Part shown: positions 27,926-36,039 of the stretch, piece by piece
Numbering within the stretch: the first letter of the stretch is position 1
How the letters are laid out: the number at the start of each line of letters is the position of its first letter
NCBI RefSeq assembly: GCF_000332335.1
Contig: NZ_KB235948.1
Span: 6,586,252 to 6,643,903 of the forward strand
Direction: 5' to 3'
Length of the DNA: 57,652 nt
Origin: Kamptonema formosum PCC 10802
GTDB lineage: Bacteria > Cyanobacteriota > Cyanobacteriia > Cyanobacteriales > Oscillatoriaceae
Notes under the pieces: generated by a model
Seen by the model: only the letters and a program-made list of their open reading frames with translations
Databases searched by the model: none
Told to the model about the DNA's origin: nothing
Made by a program: the position numbers and the translations under genes

Positions 27926-27993
27926 AGAAACCGGGTTTCTCTCCTCGTAAAAACGGATTTTTTCCAGGGATGGCCAAAAGAAACCCGGTTTCT
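27926..27993. repeat. AGAAACCSGGTTTCT pair
   Basis: AGAAACCGGGTTTCT at 27926-27940 and its reverse complement at 27979-27993, separated by 38 bases. These are the same 15-mers as in the hairpin at 12803-12835. Confidence 0.85.
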
Positions 27994-28022
27994 GGGATGG
28001 CTTGACCTGCGCAAAACGCCGC

Positions 28023-28047
28023 GTTTCAATCCCGTTTCCAAAGATTC
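28023..28047 (-). repeat. Solitary CRISPR-repeat-like element, copy 3
   Basis: On the minus strand GAATCTTTGGAAAC followed by GGGATTGAAAC. It matches the GGGATTGAAAC end of the copies at 1709, 12639 and 30316. Located in the short gap between the convergent SPFH and folP genes. Confidence 0.5.
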
Positions 28048-28140
28048 GCTGGCCAAAAATCCTCTCCTCCTGCCCCCTGTTGAAATCATTGTCGCATTGA
28101 TATGGGCTTCTTTGCACAACCGGGATGCTCCCAAACGCCG

Positions 28141-28992
28141 CTACCCCCTAAAGATGGCATCGGCGACGCGGCAGACATCTCGCAAAACCCCGACGTCGTG
28201 AACCCGCAGGATATCCGCCCCACCGGCAATCGCCGCGCTGCAGGCGGCTGCTGTCCCCCAGACTCGCGCTTTGGGGTCAGGCTGGTTCAGGATGTGGCCA
28301 ATAAAGCTTTTGCGGGATGGCCCGACTAAGAGGGGGCAATCCAGGGCGCGGAACGCCGGCAAGTTGCGCAGGATTTCCAGATTCCCGCTGTGATTTTTGG
28401 CAAAGCCAATACCCGGATCTATAATAATTCGCTCTCGACCAATGCCTGCGGCGACTGCCGCCTCAATGCGACTGGCGAGAAATCCGCAGATTTCCCCAAT
28501 CAAATCCTGATAGTCCGTCAGCGTTTGCATCGTCTGGGGGGTTCCCCGGATGTGCATCAGCACCACCGGCACTCCCAGTTGGGCCACCACCGGCAGCATT
28601 TCTGGGTCAAAGGTGGCAGCGGAGATATCGTTGATGATATCTGCGCCCGCCTCAACCGCTGCCCGAGCCACAAGAGCCCGCGTGGTGTCCACAGAAACCG
28701 GCACCGGCAGCGACTGGCGCAGCGCCCGCACGGCAGGCACCACCCGGTTAATCTCTTCGCCCACCGGCACAGCAGCCGCACCGGGGCGAGTGGACTGTCC
28801 GCCCACATCGATGATATCCGCACCGGCATCCGCCAGCTGTTGGGCTTGCGCCACAGCCGCCGCAGGGGTGCTGAACTCTCCCCCATCGCTAAAGCTGTCA
28901 GGGGTGACGTTGAGCACGCCCATCAGATAGGTGCGCTCCCCCCAGTGGAAGTCGCGCCCCCGGACTGTCATTTTTCCCTGGTCTTTGGCCAT
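28141..28992 (-). CDS. folP: Dihydropteroate synthase
   Basis: Joins 6-hydroxymethyl-dihydropterin diphosphate with p-aminobenzoate to give dihydropteroate in folate synthesis. The 283-residue TIM-barrel protein shows MGVLNVTPDSFSDGGEF, the DVGGQSTRPGA loop, the VSVDTTRALVARAAVEAGAD stretch, VLMHIRGTPQTMQ, DPGIGFAKNHSGNLEIL and the GPSRKSFIG loop near the C-terminus. All signature residues are in place. It lies 41 bases after tpiA on the same strand and is probably co-transcribed with it. The N-terminal MTVRGRDFHWGERTYLMGV shows the frame is complete. Confidence 0.97.
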   Translation of the reverse strand: MAKDQGKMTVRGRDFHWGERTYLMGVLNVTPDSFSDGGEFSTPAAAVAQAQQLADAGADIIDVGGQSTRPGAAAVPVGEEINRVVPAVRALRQSLPVPVSVDTTRALVARAAVEAGADIINDISAATFDPEMLPVVAQLGVPVVLMHIRGTPQTMQTLTDYQDLIGEICGFLASRIEAAVAAGIGRERIIIDPGIGFAKNHSGNLEILRNLPAFRALDCPLLVGPSRKSFIGHILNQPDPKARVWGTAAACSAAIAGGADILRVHDVGVLRDVCRVADAIFRG

Positions 28993-29033
28993 TACTGCAA
29001 AGTCCTTACCAGTGCGCTCGCTACAGCGCCCAG

Positions 29034-29843
29034 CTATTTGTAATTGACAATGCCAGCAAAACTGGCCGGTTCGAGACTCGCTCCCCCGACGAGTGCGCCG
29101 TCGATTTCTGGCTGAGCCATGATTTCGTCGATATTGTCTGGCTTGACCGATCCGCCATACTGGATGGGCACGTCCGGATTGCTTAACTTGCTGCGAATCA
29201 GCCCGATAACGCGGTTGGCTTCTTTGGCGTCGCAGGTGTCGCCGGTGCCGATCGCCCAGATGGGTTCGTAGGCGATTACTAGGTTAGATTGGTCTATACC
29301 CACCAAGTCTTTTTCCAGCTGGCTGAAGATATGGGCTTCTGTAACGCCTGCGGTGCGCTGTTCCTTGGTTTCGCCCACGCACAGGATCGGGGTGAGTCCG
29401 TGACGCTGGGCTGCTTTCAGACGCAGGTTCACGGTTTCATCCGTTTCCCCAAAGAACTGCCGGCGCTCGCTGTGACCGATGATGGCGTAACGCGCTCCAA
29501 GTTCTGCTAGCATGGGGCCAGAAATTTCACCTGTATAGGCACCGGCCTCTTCCCAGTGGACATTCTGCGCCCCCAGTCGCAAGCGAGTGCCGTGCATATT
29601 CGCACAGAGGGTTCCTAAAGCTGTGAAGGGAGCGCAGATGACGATTTCTCTCTCTTCTGGGGTTTTATCCAGTTGCGGGAGAAAACCCTGCAAAAACTCC
29701 AGGGCTTCTGCCTGGGTTTTGTACATTTTCCAGTTGCCGGCAAGAACAATTTTCCGCACAGGTGACTCTAAACTTACGAACGCTACAATTTGCACCATCC
29801 AGTCTAAGGCTTTTTCGGCGGCAATTTCCCCCCTCTTCTGCAT
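29034..29843 (-). CDS. tpiA: Triosephosphate isomerase
   Basis: Interconverts dihydroxyacetone phosphate and glyceraldehyde-3-phosphate in glycolysis, gluconeogenesis and the Calvin cycle. Conserved NWKMYKT near the N-terminus, catalytic His in [13 protein letters not shown], catalytic Glu in [12 protein letters not shown] and the phosphate-binding [11 protein letters not shown] and GALVGGASL loops are all present. The start is uncertain: ATG 29843 has GGAG eight bases before it but adds 28 residues ([16 protein letters not shown]...) not typical of the family, while GTG 29759 gives the usual 241 residues starting [12 protein letters not shown]. Upstream of folP in a likely two-gene operon. 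Confidence 0.97.
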   Translation of the reverse strand: MQKRGEIAAEKALDWMVQIVAFVSLESPVRKIVLAGNWKMYKTQAEALEFLQGFLPQLDKTPEEREIVICAPFTALGTLCANMHGTRLRLGAQNVHWEEAGAYTGEISGPMLAELGARYAIIGHSERRQFFGETDETVNLRLKAAQRHGLTPILCVGETKEQRTAGVTEAHIFSQLEKDLVGIDQSNLVIAYEPIWAIGTGDTCDAKEANRVIGLIRSKLSNPDVPIQYGGSVKPDNIDEIMAQPEIDGALVGGASLEPASFAGIVNYK

Positions 29844-30008
29844 GACCGCTTCTCCGTTTAATTAGTCTTCTTTTCGGAGGCTCCGGGCGGGCCCCATTGG
29901 CCCCCCGCAACCTCTCCCCCGCCACTGTGGGGGCAGCCCCCACCACTTCTGGAGCGAGCCGGTGAGAGGGTCGGGAAGATTACGTCGGATTGATTTACTT
30001 TAATAATT

Positions 30009-30037
30009 AACCGCCAAGACGCCAAGAACGCCAAGAA
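30009..30037 (+). repeat. CGCCAAGA tandem-nonamer element, copy 3
   Basis: AACCGCCAAGACGCCAAGAA followed by CGCCAAGAA. Differs from the 5460 copy at a single base. Confidence 0.8.
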
Positions 30038-30315
30038 GAAAGATAACATAGGAATAGAGATAGAAAGATTAAGTAAGCAATTGAACGGATATGAGAGAGG
30101 GCGTGTGGCGGGAGCTTTTGTGGGCTGTCCCCCCAGTTCTGCGAACGCCGCAGCGTTCGTACCAGACACCCATGTCTGTCAACTGCGGCGACAGCTCTCC
30201 CGAAAGCTTGTTTAATTAAGTATATATACTCAGGAGCTTCCCTGCGGCAGCTCTGCCGAAATAAATGCGATAATGATTTCAGCTGGCGGCAGGAGAAGAA
30301 GATTTTTCGCCAGCT

Positions 30316-30339
30316 GAATCCCGGTAACGGGATTGAAAC
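30316..30339 (+). repeat. Solitary CRISPR-repeat-like element, copy 4
   Basis: GAATCCCGGTAACGGGATTG followed by AAAC. ATCCCG and CGGGAT pair around GTAA, and the unit ends GATTGAAAC like a CRISPR repeat. No second unit follows. It lies 46 bases before the ATG of the next gene, in its leader. Confidence 0.55.
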
Positions 30340-30385
30340 TTCTCAAAGGTAAGGCTCCTCTGTGTCGCTTCCCCTTCTGCTAGTT

Positions 30386-30940
30386 ATGGCAACGCCCACA
30401 CTTCTGGAACTCGCCCAGCAGGGCGATCCGCAAGCGATCGCCGCCCTCCTGAACCGCCAGCTGCAACCCCAAGGCATCACGGCCAAAGTTGCGGTTCGAG
30501 AGGGTTGCTTGCACATCTTGCTCGATTCAGCCCAGCAACCGCCAGACCGGCAAATCTGTGTGAATTTTGTCCGCACAGAGCTAACTTCGCTGGAGCCTGA
30601 GTCGATCGACCGGGCGAAGGTTTACGGGCGAAAGACCGGTGAGAAAGAGCCGGCTTGGAGTCAAGAATTTGGGTTGGAGTTCGGGGCTTTTTCCATGCTC
30701 ATACTCTCTCAAGCCCAGGAGAAAAGCGCTCTCCCTCCCCCAGAAACTTCAGAAACATTACCGCAAAACCAGCCCGATGTCAAGCGCCAGCGGTCGGTAC
30801 AAATCGCAGCCGGCGCGATTGCTGCTGTTTTGCTGGTGGCTGCTCTGGTGTTTGCAGTTCAGAAGTTGAGGCTCTCTGGGGTCGAAAGCCCTAATGCTGG
30901 GAAAGTCGCACCGGCAGCGCCGGCAGCGCCAAATCCCTGA
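30386..30940 (+). CDS. Conserved cyanobacterial membrane protein
   Basis: A 184-residue protein starting at ATG 30386. The N-terminal region (ELAQQGDPQAIAALLNRQLQ, then GITAKVAVREGCLHILL and SIDRAKVYGRK) is a compact alpha/beta unit that I recall seeing repeatedly at the start of cyanobacterial proteins of unknown role. Basic residues (KRQR) precede one membrane helix (IAAGAIAAVLLVAALVFAV, about 137-157), and a short Ala/Pro tail follows. So the folded part faces the cytoplasm with a single C-terminal anchor (inference). No operon partner. Function unknown. Confidence 0.75.
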   Translation: MATPTLLELAQQGDPQAIAALLNRQLQPQGITAKVAVREGCLHILLDSAQQPPDRQICVNFVRTELTSLEPESIDRAKVYGRKTGEKEPAWSQEFGLEFGAFSMLILSQAQEKSALPPPETSETLPQNQPDVKRQRSVQIAAGAIAAVLLVAALVFAVQKLRLSGVESPNAGKVAPAAPAAPNP

Positions 30941-31222
30941 GCGCGATCGCGCTGCCGGTGAGTAAATAGACAAGAGCCAGGACAGAGCGGAACGGGAAAC
31001 AGGGGGCGCTATGAAAATGCTTAAAAATGCCGGTCAGTCATAAGCGAGCCGGCTGGGTTTAAAGCAGCGGTCAGCTCGCCAGGAATTCGCGCTCACAGGG
31101 CGGCAAGCCGGTAAGCGATTGTACTTGTTGGAGAAAGAAGACAGAGCCTCCAGCTCCTCGGAACGAAGCTCTGCCTAGAAGGGATAGAGATGGATAGCGC
31201 AAATTCTATGCGCAAAAGCTGA

Positions 31223-31888
31223 TCACAGCAAGCCGCGATAGCGAACAAACAGCAAAATAACCGCCCACGAACCCAATGCGACTTTTACGGCAACGAGAAT
31301 GTTGAGCAAAGGAATAAAACCGCCACTCACCAGCGCGCCTAACTCGCCGTGCGGCAATTCTATTCCTGAGAGATTCATCGCTGACAGTACGATAAAAATA
31401 AGAACAGAAACCTTCTCCAAAATAGCCGCGTTCCAGCGTTTGTAGATGGCCTGCATCTCCTCCATTGATGAGGTAATCGCCACCAGACCGATCGCCGTGC
31501 CGCCGGCGACTCCCGCCGCAAAACCGCCGCCCGGAGTCAGGTGCCCGCGAATCGCCAGCTCGACGCCCACCAGTGCGGAAATGGTCGCTCCCAGACGCGC
31601 CAGCACAATAGAGGGCTGGTCGCTGAACTGATAAATCTTAGCGGGAGGCTTTTCATTAGCCAGAAAATAATTGACTCCTAAGATGGCAATCGTAAATACC
31701 ACCACTTCAAAAATCGTGTCATACAAGCGATTTCTGAGAATGATAGCCGATACGGAATTGGGAACGCCACTCTCGCGAACAACTGTTTCAACGATCGGGA
31801 TTTGCGATAGCCCTGGCACTAGGGCATTGGAAGTGAAAAGAACTTTGACGTACAGGGCTATCCCCGCCACAAGGTAAATCCATTTCAT
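31223..31888 (-). CDS. mrpB: Mrp antiporter subunit B-like (MbhE + MnhB regions)
   Basis: Last gene of the Mrp operon, 221 residues and several membrane helices. The start carries a membrane region like the C-terminal piece of MrpA (RLYDTIFEVVVFTIAILGVN). The MnhB domain follows with VELAIRGHLTPGGGFAAGVA, whose Gly-rich loop is diagnostic, and MNLSGIELPHGELGALVSGG. It overlaps the MrpA-like gene by four bases (ATGA). Mrp complexes exchange Na+ or K+ for H+ across the membrane and help in alkaline and salt conditions (family knowledge). Confidence 0.88.
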   Translation of the reverse strand: MKWIYLVAGIALYVKVLFTSNALVPGLSQIPIVETVVRESGVPNSVSAIILRNRLYDTIFEVVVFTIAILGVNYFLANEKPPAKIYQFSDQPSIVLARLGATISALVGVELAIRGHLTPGGGFAAGVAGGTAIGLVAITSSMEEMQAIYKRWNAAILEKVSVLIFIVLSAMNLSGIELPHGELGALVSGGFIPLLNILVAVKVALGSWAVILLFVRYRGLL

Positions 31889-32484
31889 TTATGCTGCTCC
31901 GCTGAATCTGGTGTGCTTGCTGAGGGATTGACATAGGTCAAGAGCGTCTCTGAGGGCAGTTCGGTTTTCATAATGTCATAGAGGCGCTGAATCCGAGTTG
32001 CTGTCTGGAAGGGAGGCGTTTCGCCCTCCCCGACAGCCCCACCTCGCTCGCTATCTCCTGCGCTCTCTGGTTTGAGGCAGACGGCGTGAATCTCTCTATC
32101 CATTAGCGCTTGGTGCATGGTCTGCGTGTCCTCGTAAGAAACGAGTTCCAGACGCATATACCATTTGGCAGCAACTGTTCGCAGAGCGCCGATCAGTTTT
32201 CCAAATTGGTTATCGCCATCAATAGATAGGTCTTTGATAACACCAAGGCGGATCGCCATTGATGAGCGCACCGTCACAGCATAGAGCGTAATCGCGAGCA
32301 AAGTCCCCACCAAGGCTTCGGTCAAAGCCACATCCGCCGCTCCCAAAATGGAATAGCTCAGTGCCGCAATTGCGCCCAATACGCCGCGCACGATCAGGGC
32401 ATAGTACGGATTGGACTGAACTAGCAACATGGAAGCAGACAAAGGCAGCAGGGCAATGATGACATAGATATAGGGATCACTCAT
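31885..32484 (-). CDS. Mrp antiporter subunit A-like, DUF4040 part only
   Basis: A 199-residue membrane protein starting at ATG 32484 (MSDPYIYVIIALLPLSASML). It matches the DUF4040/MbhD segment of MrpA: YALIVRGVLGAIAALSYSIL followed by GAADVALTEALVGTLLAITLY with the conserved acidic residue. A soluble tail of ~110 residues ends the protein. The large NuoL-like part of a standard MrpA is absent. It overlaps the stop of mrpG, and the next gene overlaps its stop, so translational coupling is likely. Working partner is MrpD as the only big antiporter-like subunit here. Confidence 0.8.
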   Translation of the reverse strand: MSDPYIYVIIALLPLSASMLLVQSNPYYALIVRGVLGAIAALSYSILGAADVALTEALVGTLLAITLYAVTVRSSMAIRLGVIKDLSIDGDNQFGKLIGALRTVAAKWYMRLELVSYEDTQTMHQALMDREIHAVCLKPESAGDSERGGAVGEGETPPFQTATRIQRLYDIMKTELPSETLLTYVNPSASTPDSAEQHK

Positions 32485-32755
32485 GGCTGTCGTTTCCAGT
32501 AGAGCAATAGGCCAGCACATACCCCAGCATTGTATTCCACATTGCCAAGGAAATAATGGCGAGGAGGAGCAAGGGCCATTCCCTGGGGAGCTTCAGAAGC
32601 AGTCCCAGTAAAATCGCCATCGGTCCGAGGGTATCCGCCACAGAAAGACTGTGGAGCTTGAAGAATACCGAGCGCTCGCGGAGCAAATGGGAAGTCCCCC
32701 AAAACGAGAAGAAAATTCCTAACCCGATAAAGAAATAGCCAAACAGGTCGATCAT
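32477..32755 (-). CDS. mrpG: Mrp antiporter subunit G
   Basis: A 92-residue, three-helix membrane protein of the MnhG/PhaG family: GYFFIGLGIFFSFWGTSHLL, LHSLSVADTLGPMAILLGLL and AIISLAMWNTMLGYVLAYC. The LHSLSVADTLGP motif is typical. Overlaps mrpF by 4 bases. Part of the Mrp complex, needed for assembly and antiport activity in studied members. Confidence 0.9.
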   Translation of the reverse strand: MIDLFGYFFIGLGIFFSFWGTSHLLRERSVFFKLHSLSVADTLGPMAILLGLLLKLPREWPLLLLAIISLAMWNTMLGYVLAYCSTGNDSHE

Positions 32756-33015
32756 GATTCAGTCAGTCGTTTAAGTATATGTGCTAATAGCATTAAACCG
32801 GCATTGCCCACACTCAGGACAATCACCCCCACCACACCGATCATCCAGTCATCGCGCAAGACGGACACGACTAAAACCATGACTGACGCCTTAGTCGAAA
32901 TACTGCCCAGCGCCAGCATCTTCTGCCAGACATCATCATTTGTCCATACCGTATAGATGGGGATAATCAGGGCAAGAATCATGGACAAAAGTACCAAATT
33001 CAGGATTAAGTTCAT
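32752..33015 (-). CDS. mrpF: Mrp antiporter subunit F
   Basis: An 87-residue, three-helix protein of the MnhF/PhaF family (MNLILNLVLLSMILALIIPI, then WQKMLALGSISTKASVMVLV). The conserved D-W-x-x-M-L-A-L-type segment near the end of helix 1 fits. Its start overlaps mrpE by 4 bases and its stop overlaps mrpG. Confidence 0.88.
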   Translation of the reverse strand: MNLILNLVLLSMILALIIPIYTVWTNDDVWQKMLALGSISTKASVMVLVVSVLRDDWMIGVVGVIVLSVGNAGLMLLAHILKRLTES

Positions 33016-33401
33016 GGCTTTTTCCTCCGCCGCACCCAGTGGACTTCGTACCAGCCTGCTTCGTGATATTTCAAAACAATGCTCTTGGGCGTAAAGGTAA
33101 TGAGGAATATATCTAAGAAGATCAGTCCAGGCGAACGCTGCGGTGGCACCCGTTCCATCGTTACCTCTTCTGCGTTATGCGGGCGGAAGATAATTTCAAA
33201 TGCCTCCACATACGCTTTGGGAATTGCCACGAGGCTCTCCCCCAACGCCCGCAGCCAGTCGTTTAGCGAACCCCTGCTTTTGTGTTTGTGGGGCAACAGG
33301 AGGGCGACGCTCACACCAATCAGAATATTTGGCACACTCAGATTGGCTGTGAGCAGGAACCAGATCGCCAGTCGCAATATCAGATTTAGATATCCAATCA
33401 T
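33012..33401 (-). CDS. mrpE: Mrp antiporter subunit E
   Basis: A 129-residue protein of the MnhE/PhaE family. Two N-terminal membrane helices (LILRLAIWFLLTANLSVPNI and a short following segment), then a soluble domain: VAIPKAYVEAFEIIFRPHN, and FLITFTPKSIVLKYHEAGWY. The ITFTPKS motif is characteristic (usual form is LTPGT). Next to mrpD with no gap. Confidence 0.87.
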   Translation of the reverse strand: MIGYLNLILRLAIWFLLTANLSVPNILIGVSVALLLPHKHKSRGSLNDWLRALGESLVAIPKAYVEAFEIIFRPHNAEEVTMERVPPQRSPGLIFLDIFLITFTPKSIVLKYHEAGWYEVHWVRRRKKP

Positions 33402-33402
33402 G

Positions 33403-34839
33403 TCAGTGCCTCACTGCCACCCAGAAGAGCAGGATTGAAATCAGACTCATCACGCCGAGCAAATCCTCGAATTTCTCGAACATGCGGGGCAGTTTGAGTG
33501 CCACTCGCCGCACAATCAAAAGATACGCCAGCCAGCCGGCACCGATAATGGCGACCGCCTTTAGGGTATTCTCAAGGTTGTATGCCTTATAATACACGAG
33601 GTTAGCCACAACCAGCCCATCCAGCAATAATATCACCCCCAGCCAGAACCCAAGTCTTAACTCCCCTCGCTGTTCGGGAAACGCATGGGGCAGGAATATA
33701 AATTTGGCAAAGGATATGGCGGTTCCCACCGCCACGACGTTCATGGCGATCTCTTGCCAGGGCAGCAGGTTTTTCATGGTCAATACCTTGGCCCCAAAGC
33801 CAGACAGCAAGGGGAAGCCTGAGATTGAGAACCCCGCGATGACGAGGGCAAACCAGAGGTAGGTATTGATTGGCTTGTGTTGCAGTTCCTTGAAGTTGCG
33901 AGTCGGCAAAGCGCCCGCCAGCATGAACAGTGCCGATTTGACCAAGCCATGCGTCAGGGCATAGAAGCCACCCACGTCAGGTGCGGCGAGGATAAAACCC
34001 AATTGCGACACCGTGTGAAAGGCCAGCATGCGCTTGGTATCCTTTTCAAACACAGCATAGGAAACGCCCAAAACCGCCGTTGCCAAACCGAAGAAGCGAA
34101 TGACGGGATTAATCTCTTCGAGCAGGAGAGCGCAGCGCACCAGGGGAAAGACACCGGCTTTGACCACAACGCCCGACAGCATCGCCGAAACCGGCGTTTC
34201 CGATTCGGAGTGGGTCATCGGTAGCCACAGTCCCGATACAAAAATCCCGCCCTTGGTCAGGAGTCCCATAAAGATGAGGGCGAGCGCCTCTGGGGGCGCA
34301 CCGCGCAACCCCTCAAAACTGAAGGAGTGATGCGCCTGATACACCAGCACTGCGCCCACCAGATAAAACAGCATGGCTATGTTGCTGACAAAGAGATAGC
34401 GCAAGGCCACCCAAATCGAGCGGTCGGTTCTCGGATAGCCAATTAAGACACAGGCGGCAATCCCGCTTACCTCTAGCGCCACATACAAACTAATAAAATC
34501 CGTGCAGACAAACGCGGCATTCAGGCTGCCATGCAGGATAATCATCTGGCCGTAAAAGAAAGCCGTCTTGCCGGTTTGCCAGCAGTAGAGAGTCACCGCC
34601 GCTGTCACCAGTGCGTTGGTGACGATAAAGTAACCGCTCAGCGAATCGGCTAATAGTGTCACGCCAAAATTATCGAGTAATTTCAGGGACACCGGCGAGT
34701 GGAAAAATAGCTCTAACCCATACGCCAGAGTGGCTGTGGCTGTCATCAACGCCAGGTAGCGGTCGAGCTTCGGGAGGATAAAAATGATGAAGCCGGTCAA
34801 AAACGGAAAGACGATAAATGCTATCGTAATAGTATTCAT
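33403..34839 (-). CDS. mrpD: Mrp antiporter subunit D
   Basis: A 478-residue NuoM/NuoN-like membrane protein with about 12-14 helices, the only large proton-channel-like subunit in the window. The family signature region is seen in FVCTDFISLYVALEVSGIAA, whose acidic residue in the helix is functionally important in relatives, followed by conserved Lys and His positions (FVSGLWLPMTHSESETPVSA, TKRMLAFHTVSQLG). It overlaps mrpC by 4 bases. Expected to carry the ion-translocating half-channel. Confidence 0.93.
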   Translation of the reverse strand: MNTITIAFIVFPFLTGFIIFILPKLDRYLALMTATATLAYGLELFFHSPVSLKLLDNFGVTLLADSLSGYFIVTNALVTAAVTLYCWQTGKTAFFYGQMIILHGSLNAAFVCTDFISLYVALEVSGIAACVLIGYPRTDRSIWVALRYLFVSNIAMLFYLVGAVLVYQAHHSFSFEGLRGAPPEALALIFMGLLTKGGIFVSGLWLPMTHSESETPVSAMLSGVVVKAGVFPLVRCALLLEEINPVIRFFGLATAVLGVSYAVFEKDTKRMLAFHTVSQLGFILAAPDVGGFYALTHGLVKSALFMLAGALPTRNFKELQHKPINTYLWFALVIAGFSISGFPLLSGFGAKVLTMKNLLPWQEIAMNVVAVGTAISFAKFIFLPHAFPEQRGELRLGFWLGVILLLDGLVVANLVYYKAYNLENTLKAVAIIGAGWLAYLLIVRRVALKLPRMFEKFEDLLGVMSLISILLFWVAVRH

Positions 34840-35177
34840 GGCGCATTATTCTTTTCGATTTCTTGGCTTTCCAAGGTTGGATTATCCTTGGACAGTTTGA
34901 TGACACCTACTAACATTAAAGATTGAATCGAAAACCCAATCACGATTCCCGTTAAGATGACCGCTTGGGGAACTGGGTCGGCATAAGTCACATTTTCCGC
35001 TCTTCCGATAATGGGTGTAAATATCCCTGCTCGCGCTGCCACGATCACGTAATAGGCAATCACCCCCGTACTCATGACATCCATAGAGACGATCTTCATC
35101 AGCAGATTCTTTTTAAAGATGGTGCCGACAAATCCGCACAAGATGGTGGCGAATGCGAAGGCTTCTAGGATTAACAT
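34836..35177 (-). CDS. mrpC: Mrp antiporter subunit C
   Basis: First gene of the Mrp operon, a 113-residue NuoK-like protein with three membrane helices (AFAFATILCGFVGTIFKK, IVSMDVMSTGVIAYYVIV, PVPQAVILTGIVIGFSIQSL). ATG 35177 (MLILEAF) is chosen; a TTG 20 codons upstream would extend it with a polar stretch. The stop overlaps the mrpD start. The operon order C-D-E-F-G-A-B is the cyanobacterial one. Confidence 0.88.
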   Translation of the reverse strand: MLILEAFAFATILCGFVGTIFKKNLLMKIVSMDVMSTGVIAYYVIVAARAGIFTPIIGRAENVTYADPVPQAVILTGIVIGFSIQSLMLVGVIKLSKDNPTLESQEIEKNNAP

Positions 35178-36039
35178 GTAACTGTTTTGTTGGGAAGTAT
35201 TTGCTGTCTGATAGACTGAATTATAACCATTATACAAGATACCGCTATGGATAAGGAAGCATAAGCCCGGTCTAAAACATAAAAAAAATTTATGGTTTCC
35301 CCAGGAAGGTTTCTATAGTTAATCAGCCCACACAGTTATTAGCTAAAATCTCTACCCTGTAAGGAGCGAAAATTTTGAAGCGTTAGCTCCTTATTCCGAA
35401 AGGGTCTGGATTATACCGCGATTTGAGTCTTTTGACGCTCGTGGAAATACCGTCGGGATGAGAAAATCTGACTTTCGTGGCCCACTGCCCGAGGCTGGTG
35501 CCCCGTCTTGAGTCAGGTTCTCTTGCTTCGGTTTCCCGTAATTCCGCATGCGGTTAACCGAACACACACTAAGTCGGGCGCTGTGGGGGAAAGACGAAAT
35601 CCCCCTCTGCTGGGATTTCGGGGGGGTGAGGGCTGCAGGTTTTCCTGAAACCGCGCTCTTGCTTCGGTTTCCCGTAACTCCGCATGCGGTTAACCGAACA
35701 CACACCAAAAAGGGCGCTGTGGGGGAAAGAGGAAATCCCCCTGTGCCGCGATTTCGGGGGGGTGAGGGCTGCAGGTTTTCCTGAAACCGCGCGCTTGCTT
35801 CGGTTTACCGTAACTCCGCATGCGGTTAACCGAACACACATCCAGTAGGGCGGGGGCGGCGAAAGGGTGCAATCCCCAGAAATACCTGGGGCATGGATCT
35901 GTTACCGTCCCAGGACAAGAAGCCGGTTGGCCACGCAGACGGGCCGCAAAAAAGTGGAGATTGTGGGAGTGCTGCCCAACGATATGTTAAGAAATGTTAA
36001 ATATGGATGCGCTGGTGCAGGGGTTCAGGTATATTTTAA
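35178..36039. other. Region between Mrp operon and ParB gene, mostly tandem repeat
   Basis: The first part (35178-35400) should hold the Mrp promoter. From 35523 on it is a 136-bp tandem repeat array. Frames across the array translate as a repeating pattern and are not genes. No other gene is supported. Confidence 0.6.
35523..35880 (+). repeat. 136-bp tandem repeat array 1
   Basis: Units start at 35523, 35659 and 35795, each 136 bases apart, about 2.6 units. Each opens with TTGCTTCGGTTTCCCGTAA and the palindromes CCGCATGCGG and CGGTTAACCG, then a GAAATCCCCCT...GGGATTTC inverted pair. The same unit forms a second array at 49158-49500 in the same orientation. Confidence 0.92.

Larger units (their letters stand above)
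29844..30385. other. Divergent intergenic region with repeats
   Basis: Separates tpiA (minus) from the membrane protein gene (plus). It holds the third CGCCAAGA element (30009-30037), a GCGAACGCCGCAGCGTTCG hairpin (about 30136-30156) and a CRISPR-repeat-like element 46 bases before ATG 30386. No gene is supported. Confidence 0.5.

Noticed and set aside
35391-35872. Several frames on both strands over the 136-bp repeats (also 48941-49601)
   Set aside because: They translate a repeated DNA unit in both strands and recur in both arrays; no independent coding sign.
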